Assembly (NCBI GenBank): GCA_023449855.1
Contig: JAEXHR010000228.1
Coordinates: 1 to 6,495 of the forward strand
From: Pseudomonadota bacterium
GTDB taxonomy: Bacteria > Pseudomonadota > Alphaproteobacteria > Rhizobiales > Xanthobacteraceae
Direction: 5' to 3'
DNA: 6,495 bases
Position numbers and translations under genes: made by a program. Of the stretch, positions 1-5,329 are shown one piece after another (the stretch's first letter is position 1; every line of letters starts with the position of its first letter). The notes beneath the pieces are model-generated. The model searched no databases and was not told the origin of the DNA. It was given only the letters and a program-made list of their open reading frames with translations.

Positions 1-66
1 GTAATAGCGGATGGTCGGCACCTTGATGCCGGTCAGACGCGAGGCTTCTCCGATGGCGTAGTCCAT
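1..66 (-). CDS. MerR-family transcriptional regulator, N-terminal fragment (runs off left edge)
   Basis: Only the first 22 codons are present; the gene continues beyond base 1. The fragment starts MDYAIGEASRLTG and ends VPTIRYY. This is the first part of the winged helix-turn-helix of MerR proteins: an IGE(A/L)S..TG turn followed by the VPTIRYYE recognition segment. MerR proteins bind a dyad in an overlong promoter spacer and untwist it when the effector binds. The divergent neighbour is a metal-ion exporter and the dyad between them resembles CadR/PbrR/ZntR sites, so a divalent or soft metal sensor is the likely role. The Cys residues that would show metal choice lie outside the window. The ATG at 64-66 has no clear Shine-Dalgarno sequence upstream. 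Family assignment is firm despite the short length; the effector is inferred. Confidence 0.85.
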   Translation of the reverse strand, partial: MDYAIGEASRLTGIKVPTIRYY

Positions 67-73
67 TTGGGGC

Positions 74-104
74 TTGAACCTCCAGTCGCTAGAGGTTGTA
101 CACT
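74..104 (+). promoter_or_regulatory. MerR-type promoter/operator for the CDF exporter gene
   Basis: A -35 box TTGAAC (74-79) and a -10 box TACACT (99-104) are separated by 19 bp. This is the long spacer typical of MerR-activated promoters, against 17 bp in ordinary sigma-70 promoters. The spacer region holds a 21-bp dyad (77-97): AACCTC, then AG at 84-85, a 3-base centre, CT at 89-90 and GAGGTT. The layout, with the dyad starting inside the -35 box and the right arm followed by GT, matches the CadR/PbrR operator pattern as I remember it. Transcription should start near base 111. The same dyad lies just upstream of the regulator's own start codon and could also control it. Confidence 0.85.
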
Positions 105-114
105 TCCAACATCT

Positions 115-121
115 GGAAGGA
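115..121 (+). promoter_or_regulatory. Ribosome binding site that fixes the exporter start at 127
   Basis: GGAAGGA ends five bases before the ATG at 127 and lies just after the transcription start predicted from the -10 box at 99-104. The in-frame ATG at 67 is upstream of the -35 box, so it cannot be on a transcript from this promoter. Confidence 0.75.
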
Positions 122-126
122 AAGCG

Positions 127-891
127 ATGACCGACAAGAGCTGCACCACCGATAGCTGCTGCGCACCGCCGCCGATCGATTTCGCCACGCCGGTGACGAT
201 CCCGACGACGGCATCGAAACCCGCGACGCAGGATGCCTGCGCGAGCGAGGCTTGCGGCTGCTCTGGCGGCGTGCCGGTCTTCGACGGCGTCGATGCCAGA
301 TACAAGCGCGTGCTATGGACCGTCATCGCCATCAACGGGGTGATGTTTCTGGTGGAGATGATCGGCGGGCAACTCGCGGGCTCGCAGGCGCTCAAGGCCG
401 ACGCGCTCGACTTTCTCGGCGATACGATCACCTACGGGCTCAGCCTCGCAGTGATCGGCGCGAGCATCCGCACGCGATCGATGGCCGCGCTGTTCAAAGG
501 GCTCTCGCTCAGCGCGATGGCGCTCTGGGTGTTCGGCTCGACGGTCTATCAGACGCTTGTCCTCGGCCTGCCCAGCGCCGAAGTGATGGGCAGCATCGGC
601 TTCATGGCGCTTGTCGCCAACCTTGCGTCGGTGCTTCTGCTGATGCGCTACAAGGACGGCGACGCCAATGTGCGCTCGGTGTGGCTCTGCTCGCGCAATG
701 ACGCCATCGGCAATGTCATCGTGATGTTCGCCGCGCTGGGCGTCTGGGGCTCGACAAGCGCATGGCCCGATCTCGCGGTCGCCGCGGTGATGGCTGGCAT
801 CTTCCTGACGTCGTCGGTGCAGATTCTGAAGCAGGCATGGAGAGAATATTCAGAAGACACAGCTCCGGTCGATGCTCCGCGGCGATCGTGA
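127..891 (+). CDS. Cation diffusion facilitator-like metal exporter, Cys-rich N-terminus, no C-terminal domain
   Basis: This 254-residue protein is probably an inner-membrane metal2+/H+ antiporter that exports divalent metal from the cytoplasm. Residues 1-57 are a hydrophilic tail with six Cys (6, 11, 12, 38, 43, 45). Six membrane segments follow, at about 61-81, 87-112, 123-146, 151-173, 186-208 and 212-233. TM2 reads ADALDFLGD, giving D95xxxD99 where CDF proteins have H/DxxxD. TM5 reads CSRNDAIGN, giving C188xxxD192 where the family normally has HxxxD. The usual cytoplasmic C-terminal domain of about 80 residues is missing; the protein ends about 20 residues after TM6. The start at 127 is set by the ribosome binding site and by the promoter position. 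A divergent MerR regulator and a MerR-type promoter suggest metal-induced efflux. Cys in the site and in the tail favours a soft or borderline ion such as Cd, Pb, Zn or Hg, but this is inference. Confidence 0.8.
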   Translation: MTDKSCTTDSCCAPPPIDFATPVTIPTTASKPATQDACASEACGCSGGVPVFDGVDARYKRVLWTVIAINGVMFLVEMIGGQLAGSQALKADALDFLGDTITYGLSLAVIGASIRTRSMAALFKGLSLSAMALWVFGSTVYQTLVLGLPSAEVMGSIGFMALVANLASVLLLMRYKDGDANVRSVWLCSRNDAIGNVIVMFAALGVWGSTSAWPDLAVAAVMAGIFLTSSVQILKQAWREYSEDTAPVDAPRRS

Positions 892-912
892 AAGCTGGCT
901 GATCTTCTCGGC

Positions 913-1260
913 CTACTCGTCCGCAAGCGTGCTCCTGAGGGCCAGCAGAGCCTCCTTCAGCGGAGGAAGCTCGTTCTTCACTGCATTCCAGATAATGCGG
1001 TCGTCGACACGCTGATACTCGTGACGGAGAATGTTGCCGATGCCCGCGATGTCTTTCCAGCGGACCTCCCTGTGCCGGGCCTTCAGCTCACGACCGAGGT
1101 GACGACTTGCCTCGGAAATGACTTCGAGCCCGCGCTCCAATGCAGAGCGCAGCACCCAGGAACGCTGGTAGTCACGATAGCTTTTCCCGCGAATGGCCTG
1201 CTCGATGCCCTTGATGCTTTCCAGCATGTCGTGAATGCGGAGCAGCGGGCTGCGCGGCAT
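913..1260 (-). CDS. hepT: HepT-like HEPN-domain RNase toxin (DUF86)
   Basis: This 115-residue all-helical protein has the normal length of HepT toxins, which are HEPN ribonucleases acting on RNA in the cytoplasm. Family landmarks are IHDMLESIKGIEQAI at the N-terminus, LERGLEVISEASRHL (about 41-55), VRWKDIAGIGNILRHEY (66-82), and IIWNAVKNELPPLKEAL near the end. His80 and Tyr82 fit the HxY part of the RX4-6HxY active motif. In this class the antitoxin adds AMP to that Tyr, here probably Tyr82. The Arg that normally stands five residues before the His is Gly75, and an Arg (79) precedes the His instead. The gene follows mntA in a TGATG overlap (stop 1260-1262, start 1258-1260), so translation is coupled. 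It is convergent with the exporter gene, with a 21-base gap and no visible terminator. Family and pairing are well supported; activity is not shown by the sequence. Confidence 0.88.
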   Translation of the reverse strand: MPRSPLLRIHDMLESIKGIEQAIRGKSYRDYQRSWVLRSALERGLEVISEASRHLGRELKARHREVRWKDIAGIGNILRHEYQRVDDRIIWNAVKNELPPLKEALLALRSTLADE

Positions 1261-1556
1261 CAGAACACCCGAACGGCCTCGGCTTCGACCTTCTCGCGGA
1301 TTAACGGATGCAAGCCACTCCGCGTGGTGAGATCGACATCGACCCCTAACCCGTCCTGCAACATCCGCTTGGCGGCGACCAGATCGAAAGCGTCAAACTT
1401 GCTGCGGGGATCGTAATCCAGAAACAAATCCAGATCGCTGGTGCGGCTCGCCTCATTGCGAGATGTGGAGCCGAACAAATACAGCGACGTCGCACCGCGC
1501 TCCTTCAGAGCGCCGGCAAATCCGCGCAATTTCTTCAAGGCTTCGGTCCGGGTCAT
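1260..1556 (-). CDS. mntA: MntA-like minimal nucleotidyltransferase antitoxin
   Basis: This 98-residue protein has the nucleotidyltransferase fold of the pol-beta superfamily in minimal form. The signature GSx10DxD is complete: Gly29-Ser30, ten residues, then Asp41-Leu-Asp43. A third acidic position is available at Asp75 in GVDVDL. In characterised type VII systems this enzyme transfers AMP from ATP to the Tyr of the partner HepT and so neutralises it. Full conservation of the catalytic residues suggests an active enzyme. The start ATG (1554-1556) has a modest TAGGG sequence about seven bases upstream. The gene lies upstream of hepT and overlaps it by one base, the usual order. The 89-base gap to the upstream gene holds a GGGTACCC palindrome (1613-1620), but no promoter I would defend. 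Confidence 0.9.
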   Translation of the reverse strand: MTRTEALKKLRGFAGALKERGATSLYLFGSTSRNEASRTSDLDLFLDYDPRSKFDAFDLVAAKRMLQDGLGVDVDLTTRSGLHPLIREKVEAEAVRVF

Positions 1557-1645
1557 GATGACACCCTACCACGTTCCTTTCGGAAGCGGCAGGAGCGAAT
1601 TGAAGGCCGACCGGGTACCCCTCCCAAATGAACACACCTTGTCGG

Positions 1646-2008
1646 TCACGTCGGCTCCGGCCGGGATACGACATAGGCGGCGGAGCCGAGCATCAGTACG
1701 GCGACGACTGTTGCAAGTATCCAGCCTGGCTGAGCCTGGGTCCAGAACACAGCATATCCGATCGTCATTCCCGTCACTGCCATCCATTTGGCGCGGCGCG
1801 GGATCGCGCCCTGCTCGCGCCAGCGCCGCAGGCTTGGCCCGAAGCGCGGGTGATTGAGCATCCATACCTCGAGGCGCGGAGACGATTTTCCGAAGCACCA
1901 TGCGGCGACGATCAAAAAGGGCACCGTTGGCAGCAGCGGCGTCACGATGCCGATCAATCCGAGCATCAGCATCACGCCACCGAGACAGGCGAAGATTGCT
2001 CTCTTCAT
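1646..2008 (-). CDS. YbaN/DUF454-family inner-membrane protein
   Basis: This 120-residue hydrophobic protein matches the DUF454 (YbaN) pattern. It has a short N-terminus, then GLIGIVTPLLPTVPF (17-31), a CFGKSSPRLEVWMLNHPRFG segment (38-57), a basic loop RRWREQGAIPRRAKW (61-75), and two further membrane stretches (about 76-92 and 96-114). The function of the family is not established, so none is assigned. The ATG at 2006-2008 is preferred because the family motif starts close to it and a GAGAG sequence lies nine bases upstream. A GTG at 2042-2044 would add 12 residues that do not look like the family. The gene follows the terminator of the transporter operon in the same direction, so it probably has its own promoter, which I could not identify. 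Confidence 0.8.
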   Translation of the reverse strand: MKRAIFACLGGVMLMLGLIGIVTPLLPTVPFLIVAAWCFGKSSPRLEVWMLNHPRFGPSLRRWREQGAIPRRAKWMAVTGMTIGYAVFWTQAQPGWILATVVAVLMLGSAAYVVSRPEPT

Positions 2009-2049
2009 GCGGATCGTCTCTCGTCCAGGTCCGTTGATGCGCACAATGC

Positions 2050-2073
2050 AAAACGCCGCCTCGCGGCGGCGTT
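2050..2073 (-). terminator. Intrinsic terminator of the liv-type operon
   Basis: A perfect 9-bp stem, AACGCCGCC (2052-2060) against GGCGGCGTT (2065-2073), encloses a 4-base loop. Read on the minus strand it ends in TTTT and begins 28 bases after the livM stop codon. On the plus strand no T-run follows the stem, so it works in the minus direction only. It separates the transporter operon from the YbaN-like gene. Confidence 0.8.
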
Positions 2074-2101
2074 GAGCTTGTCGATATGAAGCGCCCTGCC
2101 C

Positions 2102-3121
2102 TTACAGCGAGCGCTTGAACAGATGCGCGATTTCGCCGACGACGCCGCGGCGGAAGGTGAGCACGCAGACCACGAAGATCACGCCCTGAATCACCGTCAC
2201 CCACTGGCCGAAGCCGGCGAGATATTGCTGCATGGCGATGATCACGAAGGCGCCGACCACCGGGCCGTACAGGGTCGCAAGACCGCCCACCAGCGTGATC
2301 AGCACGACTTCGCCCGACATGGTCCAGTGCACGTCGGTGAGCGAGGCGTTCTGCGCCACGAACACCTTCAGCGAACCGGCGAAGCCGGCCAGCGTGCCCG
2401 ACAGGATGAAGGCGAGCAGCTTGTACTGGTCGGTCTTGTAGCCGAGCGAGATGGCGCGCGGCTCGTTCTCGCGGATCGCCTTCAGCACCTCGCCGAACGG
2501 CGAGTTGATGGTGCGGAAGATGATCAGGAAGCCGAGCAGGAAGCCGACCAGGATCACATAATACAGGATGGTCGGCTTCGACAGGTCGAACAGGCCGAAC
2601 AGCATGCCCTGCGGAATGCCCTGGATGCCGTCTTCACCATGGGTGAACGGCGTCTGCAGATAGAGGAAGAAGATGAGCTGCGACAGCGCCAGCGTGATCA
2701 TGGCGAAGTAGATGCCCTGACGGCGGATCGCGATCAGGCCGGTGACGACGGCCAGAACGAAGGCTGCGACCAAGCCGAAGACGATCGAGATCTCCGGCGA
2801 CAGCGGGCCCATATTGATCATGAACTCGCCGATCAGCGGAACCTTGAAGCCGATGGTGCCCACCTTGGCCATATGCGCGGTGACATAGCCCGCGGTGCCC
2901 ATGAACATCGCGTGACCGAAGGACAGCAGGCCGCCATAGCCGATCAACAGGTTGAAGGCGCAGGCGAACAGCGCGAAGCACAGCGCCTGCATCACGAAGA
3001 ACGGATACAGGCCGGAGAACGGCACCGCGGCCAGGAGGACGGTCATGATCACGAAGGCGATCATCTCGTCCTTCACGCCACGGCTCTGCACGGGGATCGA
3101 ATTATCGGTGATGGTGGTCAT
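2102..3121 (-). CDS. livM: Branched-chain amino acid-type ABC transporter permease LivM
   Basis: This 339-residue inner-membrane permease belongs to the HAAT family. It pairs with LivH to form the channel through which the binding protein's ligand enters. After a polar tail (1-18) come about ten hydrophobic segments. LivM landmarks are NLLIGYGGLLSFGHAMFMG (57-75), GEDGIQGIP (162-170), the cytoplasmic coupling loop SPFGEVLKAIRENEPRA (207-223) that contacts the ATPase, and GGLATLYGPVVGA (279-291). The length is normal. The ATG (3119-3121) is one base after the livH stop (TGATATG), and I see no strong Shine-Dalgarno sequence, so translation is probably coupled to livH. It is the last gene of the operon, followed by a terminator. 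The family is clear, but the ligand may be an amino acid, an amide or an aromatic acid, because such transporters have diverged widely in this group. Confidence 0.93.
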   Translation of the reverse strand: MTTITDNSIPVQSRGVKDEMIAFVIMTVLLAAVPFSGLYPFFVMQALCFALFACAFNLLIGYGGLLSFGHAMFMGTAGYVTAHMAKVGTIGFKVPLIGEFMINMGPLSPEISIVFGLVAAFVLAVVTGLIAIRRQGIYFAMITLALSQLIFFLYLQTPFTHGEDGIQGIPQGMLFGLFDLSKPTILYYVILVGFLLGFLIIFRTINSPFGEVLKAIRENEPRAISLGYKTDQYKLLAFILSGTLAGFAGSLKVFVAQNASLTDVHWTMSGEVVLITLVGGLATLYGPVVGAFVIIAMQQYLAGFGQWVTVIQGVIFVVCVLTFRRGVVGEIAHLFKRSL

Positions 3122-3122
3122 A

Positions 3123-3998
3123 TCAGGTGGTCCGTCCGGTCAGGCCCGAGGGTTTCACGAGGAGCACCAGCACCATCAGTACGAAGACGACGGTGTTGGA
3201 GGCCTCAGGGTAGAAATACTTGGTCAGCCCCTCGATGATGCCGAGGGTGAAACCGGTGATGATCGATCCCATGATCGAGCCCATGCCGCCGATGACGACG
3301 ACTGCGAACACGACGATGATGAGGTCGGCGCCCATCAACGGGCGAACCTGGTTGATCGGCGCCGAAAGGACGCCGGCCAGCGCGGCGAGACCGACGCCGA
3401 GACCGTAGGTCAGCGTGATCATCAGGGGCACGTTGATGCCGAAGGCGCGCACCAGCGTCGGGTTTTCGGTCGCGGCGCGCAGATAGGCGCCGAGGCGCGT
3501 GCGCTCGATCAGGAACCAGGTGGCGATACAGACGACCAGCGAGAAGATGACGACCCAGCCGCGATAGATCGGCAGGAACATGAAGCCGAGATTGACACCG
3601 CCCTTCAGCGCATCCGGGATCGCGTAAGGCAGGCCGGACGAGCCGAAATAGTTCTGGAACACGCCCTGGATGATCAGCGCGAGGCCGAAGGTCAGCAGCA
3701 GGCCGTAGAGGTGATCGAGATTGGCGATCCATTGCAGCATGGTCCGCTCCAGGATCATGCCGAAGATGCCGACGATGATCGGCGCCAGGAATAGCGCCGG
3801 CCAGTAGCTGATCCCTGCCAGATTGAGCAGGAAGTAAGCCACGAAGGCGCCCATCATATAGAGCGCGCCATGGGCGAAATTGATGATGTTCAACATGCCG
3901 AAAATCACGGCGAGACCGAGACTCAGCAAGGCATAGAAGGAGCCGTTGATGAGCCCGACCAGCAATTGGGCGGACAGGGCCTGGAGATTGATCGACAT
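3123..3998 (-). CDS. livH: Branched-chain amino acid-type ABC transporter permease LivH
   Basis: This 291-residue inner-membrane permease of the HAAT family is the partner of LivM. Its N-terminus carries the LivH signature GLAVIFGMLNIINFAHG (28-44). The cytoplasmic coupling loop, TRLGAYLRAATENPTLVRAFG (167-187), docks on the ATPase. GGMGSIMGS (237-245) is the conserved glycine-rich segment near the C-terminus. About eight membrane segments are visible and the length is normal. The ATG at 3996-3998 is preceded by a weak GAAAG. A 72-base gap separates it from the upstream binding-protein gene, and a strong hairpin sits in that gap. It ends one base before livM starts. The substrate cannot be read from the permease. 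Confidence 0.93.
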   Translation of the reverse strand: MSINLQALSAQLLVGLINGSFYALLSLGLAVIFGMLNIINFAHGALYMMGAFVAYFLLNLAGISYWPALFLAPIIVGIFGMILERTMLQWIANLDHLYGLLLTFGLALIIQGVFQNYFGSSGLPYAIPDALKGGVNLGFMFLPIYRGWVVIFSLVVCIATWFLIERTRLGAYLRAATENPTLVRAFGINVPLMITLTYGLGVGLAALAGVLSAPINQVRPLMGADLIIVVFAVVVIGGMGSIMGSIITGFTLGIIEGLTKYFYPEASNTVVFVLMVLVLLVKPSGLTGRTT

Positions 3999-4032
3999 GG
4001 CGCTTTCAACTCTAGTGTTGTTAGTAGAAGTC

Positions 4033-4062
4033 GTGGCCCGGCGGCGGATGCCACCGGACCAC
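4033..4062 (-). promoter_or_regulatory. Intercistronic RNA hairpin between the binding-protein and livH genes
   Basis: On the minus-strand transcript, 13 bases (4062-4050) pair with 13 bases (4045-4033) around a 4-base loop (AUCC). Eleven pairs are Watson-Crick and two are U-G wobbles. On the plus strand the wobbles would be C-A mismatches, so the structure suits the minus-strand RNA. It starts eight bases after the stop of the upstream gene. No U-run follows, so it is not a standard intrinsic terminator. It could protect the upstream mRNA from 3' decay or cause partial attenuation before livH. Confidence 0.65.
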
Positions 4063-4070
4063 AGCTCTCG

Positions 4071-5288
4071 TTATTTCTTCAAGAGCGCGCAGGTGCTCTT
4101 GTCGAGTGGCGTGAAGGCCTGGTCGGCCGGAATGGTGGCGACCAGCTTGTAGTAATCCCACGGCGCTTTCGACTCCGAGGGCTTCTTGACCTCGAACAGA
4201 TAGGCCGGGTGGATCTTGCGGCCGTTCGGCTGGATCGAGCCCTTGCCGAACAGCGGATCGTCGGTCGGCATTTCCTTCATCTTGGCGACGACCTTGGCGC
4301 CGTCATGCGGATTGCCGCCGAGGGCTTCCAGCGCCTTCAGGTAATGCAGCGTGCCGGAATAGACGCCCGCATGCACCATGGTCGGCGGAGCCGCACCCTT
4401 CGAACGCGCCGAGAAGCGCTTCGAGAAGGCCCGGGTATCGTCGTTCAGATCCCAGTAGAAGGTCTCGGTGAAGTTGAGGCCCTGGGCGAGATCGAGGCCG
4501 ATCGCCTTGACGTCGGTGAGGAACAGCAGCAGCGCGGCCATCTTCTGGCTCTTGGTGATGCCGAACTCGGCCGCCTGCTTGATGGTGTTCGAGGTGTCGC
4601 CGCCGGCATTGGCGAGGCCGATGACCTTGGCGCCCGACGACTGCGCCTGCAACACGAAGGACGAGAAGTCCGACGTGTTGAGCGGATGCTTGACGCTGCC
4701 GACGACCTTGCCGCCCGCGGCCTTCAGCGCGTTGGTGGTGTCACGCTCGAGCGCAGCACCGAACGCGTAATCGGCAGTGAGGAAGAACCAGCTATCGCCG
4801 CCGGCCTTGGTCAGCGCGGTGCCGGTGCCGTAAGCGAGGTTATAGGTATCGTAGGTCCAGTGAATGGTGTTCGGCGTGCACTGGGCATTGGTGAGGTCAG
4901 AGGTGCCGCCGCCCGAATTGATGTAGACGCCGTTCTTTTCCTTGACGACGTTGTTCACGGCCAGCGCGACGCCCGAATTCGGCACGTCGGTGATCAAGTC
5001 CATCTTCTCGCGGTCGAACCACTGACGCGCGAGGTTGGCGCCGATATCCGGCTTGTGCTGATGGTCGCCGGAGATCACGTCGATGGTCCAGCCCTTGGCC
5101 TTCAGGCCAGAATCCTCGACGGCCATCTGCGCGGCCAGGGTCGAACCCGGACCGGCGAGATCGGCATAGATACCCGAGAGGTCGGTGAGCACGCCGATCT
5201 TGACGTTCTTGTCCTGAGCCGCGGCCGCAGATGCGGTCGCGGCGGCAATGGCGGTGCCGAGCAGCAGTCTTGCAATCATTCCAGACAT
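4071..5288 (-). CDS. Periplasmic substrate-binding protein of a HAAT-family ABC transporter (copy 1)
   Basis: This 405-residue LivJ/LivK-like protein (Peripla_BP_6 type) captures the ligand in the periplasm and hands it to LivH-LivM. A Sec signal peptide covers residues 1-24 (short n-region with Arg7, LLLGTAIAAA core, AAAA end), with mature protein from Gln25. No lipobox Cys is present. The first lobe opens with VKIGVLTDLSGIYADLAG (29-46), the typical N-terminal strand and ligand loop. The hinge-side segment TADYAFGAALERD (171-183) and HPAYLFEVKKP (360-370) are also family-like. Only two Cys occur, at 137 and 400. ATG 5286-5288 is chosen because AAGAGGAA (5293-5300) lies just upstream. It is about 75% identical by hand alignment to the next gene upstream. 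Family ligands include branched-chain amino acids, amides and aromatic acids; this one is unknown. Confidence 0.92.
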   Translation of the reverse strand: MSGMIARLLLGTAIAAATASAAAAQDKNVKIGVLTDLSGIYADLAGPGSTLAAQMAVEDSGLKAKGWTIDVISGDHQHKPDIGANLARQWFDREKMDLITDVPNSGVALAVNNVVKEKNGVYINSGGGTSDLTNAQCTPNTIHWTYDTYNLAYGTGTALTKAGGDSWFFLTADYAFGAALERDTTNALKAAGGKVVGSVKHPLNTSDFSSFVLQAQSSGAKVIGLANAGGDTSNTIKQAAEFGITKSQKMAALLLFLTDVKAIGLDLAQGLNFTETFYWDLNDDTRAFSKRFSARSKGAAPPTMVHAGVYSGTLHYLKALEALGGNPHDGAKVVAKMKEMPTDDPLFGKGSIQPNGRKIHPAYLFEVKKPSESKAPWDYYKLVATIPADQAFTPLDKSTCALLKK

Positions 5289-5292
5289 TCAA

Positions 5293-5300
5293 TTCCTCTT
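5293..5300 (-). promoter_or_regulatory. Strong ribosome binding site of binding protein copy 1
   Basis: On the minus strand AAGAGGAA lies four bases before the ATG at 5286-5288. It favours this start over the in-frame ATG three codons later, and is clearly better than anything in front of livH or livM, in line with high output of the binding protein. Confidence 0.7.
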
Positions 5301-5305
5301 CAGAC

Positions 5306-5329
5306 TGCTCCCGGCACCCGCCGAGAGCA
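5306..5329 (-). promoter_or_regulatory. Intercistronic RNA hairpin between the two binding-protein genes
   Basis: On the minus-strand transcript, UGCUCUCGGC (5329-5320) pairs with GCCGGGAGCA (5315-5306) around a GGGU loop. This gives ten pairs with one U-G wobble, which would be a C-A mismatch on the plus strand. The stem starts directly after the TGA of copy 2 (5330-5332) and ends five bases before the ribosome binding site of copy 1. No U-run follows. It could stabilise the upstream message or tune translation of copy 1. Confidence 0.55.

Noticed and set aside
67..126. In-frame N-terminal extension of the exporter from the ATG at 67
   Set aside because: The ATG lies upstream of the -35 box and the extension is encoded across the promoter and operator. 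A good ribosome binding site sits in front of the ATG at 127.
892..912. Possible shared terminator between the convergent exporter and hepT genes
   Set aside because: The 21 bases contain no stem with a T-run on either strand.
1613..1620. Palindrome GGGTACCC between the YbaN-like gene and mntA, considered as an operator for the toxin-antitoxin module
   Set aside because: It is only 8 bp, with no flanking dyad, no convincing -10/-35 pair nearby and no DNA-binding domain in MntA or HepT. It could be chance.
2009..2049. Possible promoter for the YbaN-like gene in the gap after the terminator
   Set aside because: No -35/-10 pair with acceptable spacing was found by eye in this short gap.
1566..2204. 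Minus-strand open frame (212 codons) overlapping the YbaN-like gene and the terminator
   Set aside because: It is a shift of the DUF454 gene, crosses the terminator hairpin and the livM end, and has an Arg/Ala-rich shadow composition.
2123..3238. Plus-strand open frame (371 codons) very rich in His, Asp, Glu and Gln opposite livM
   Set aside because: The His/Asp/Glu-rich composition is the mirror of hydrophobic membrane codons in livM. There is no ribosome binding site or domain evidence.
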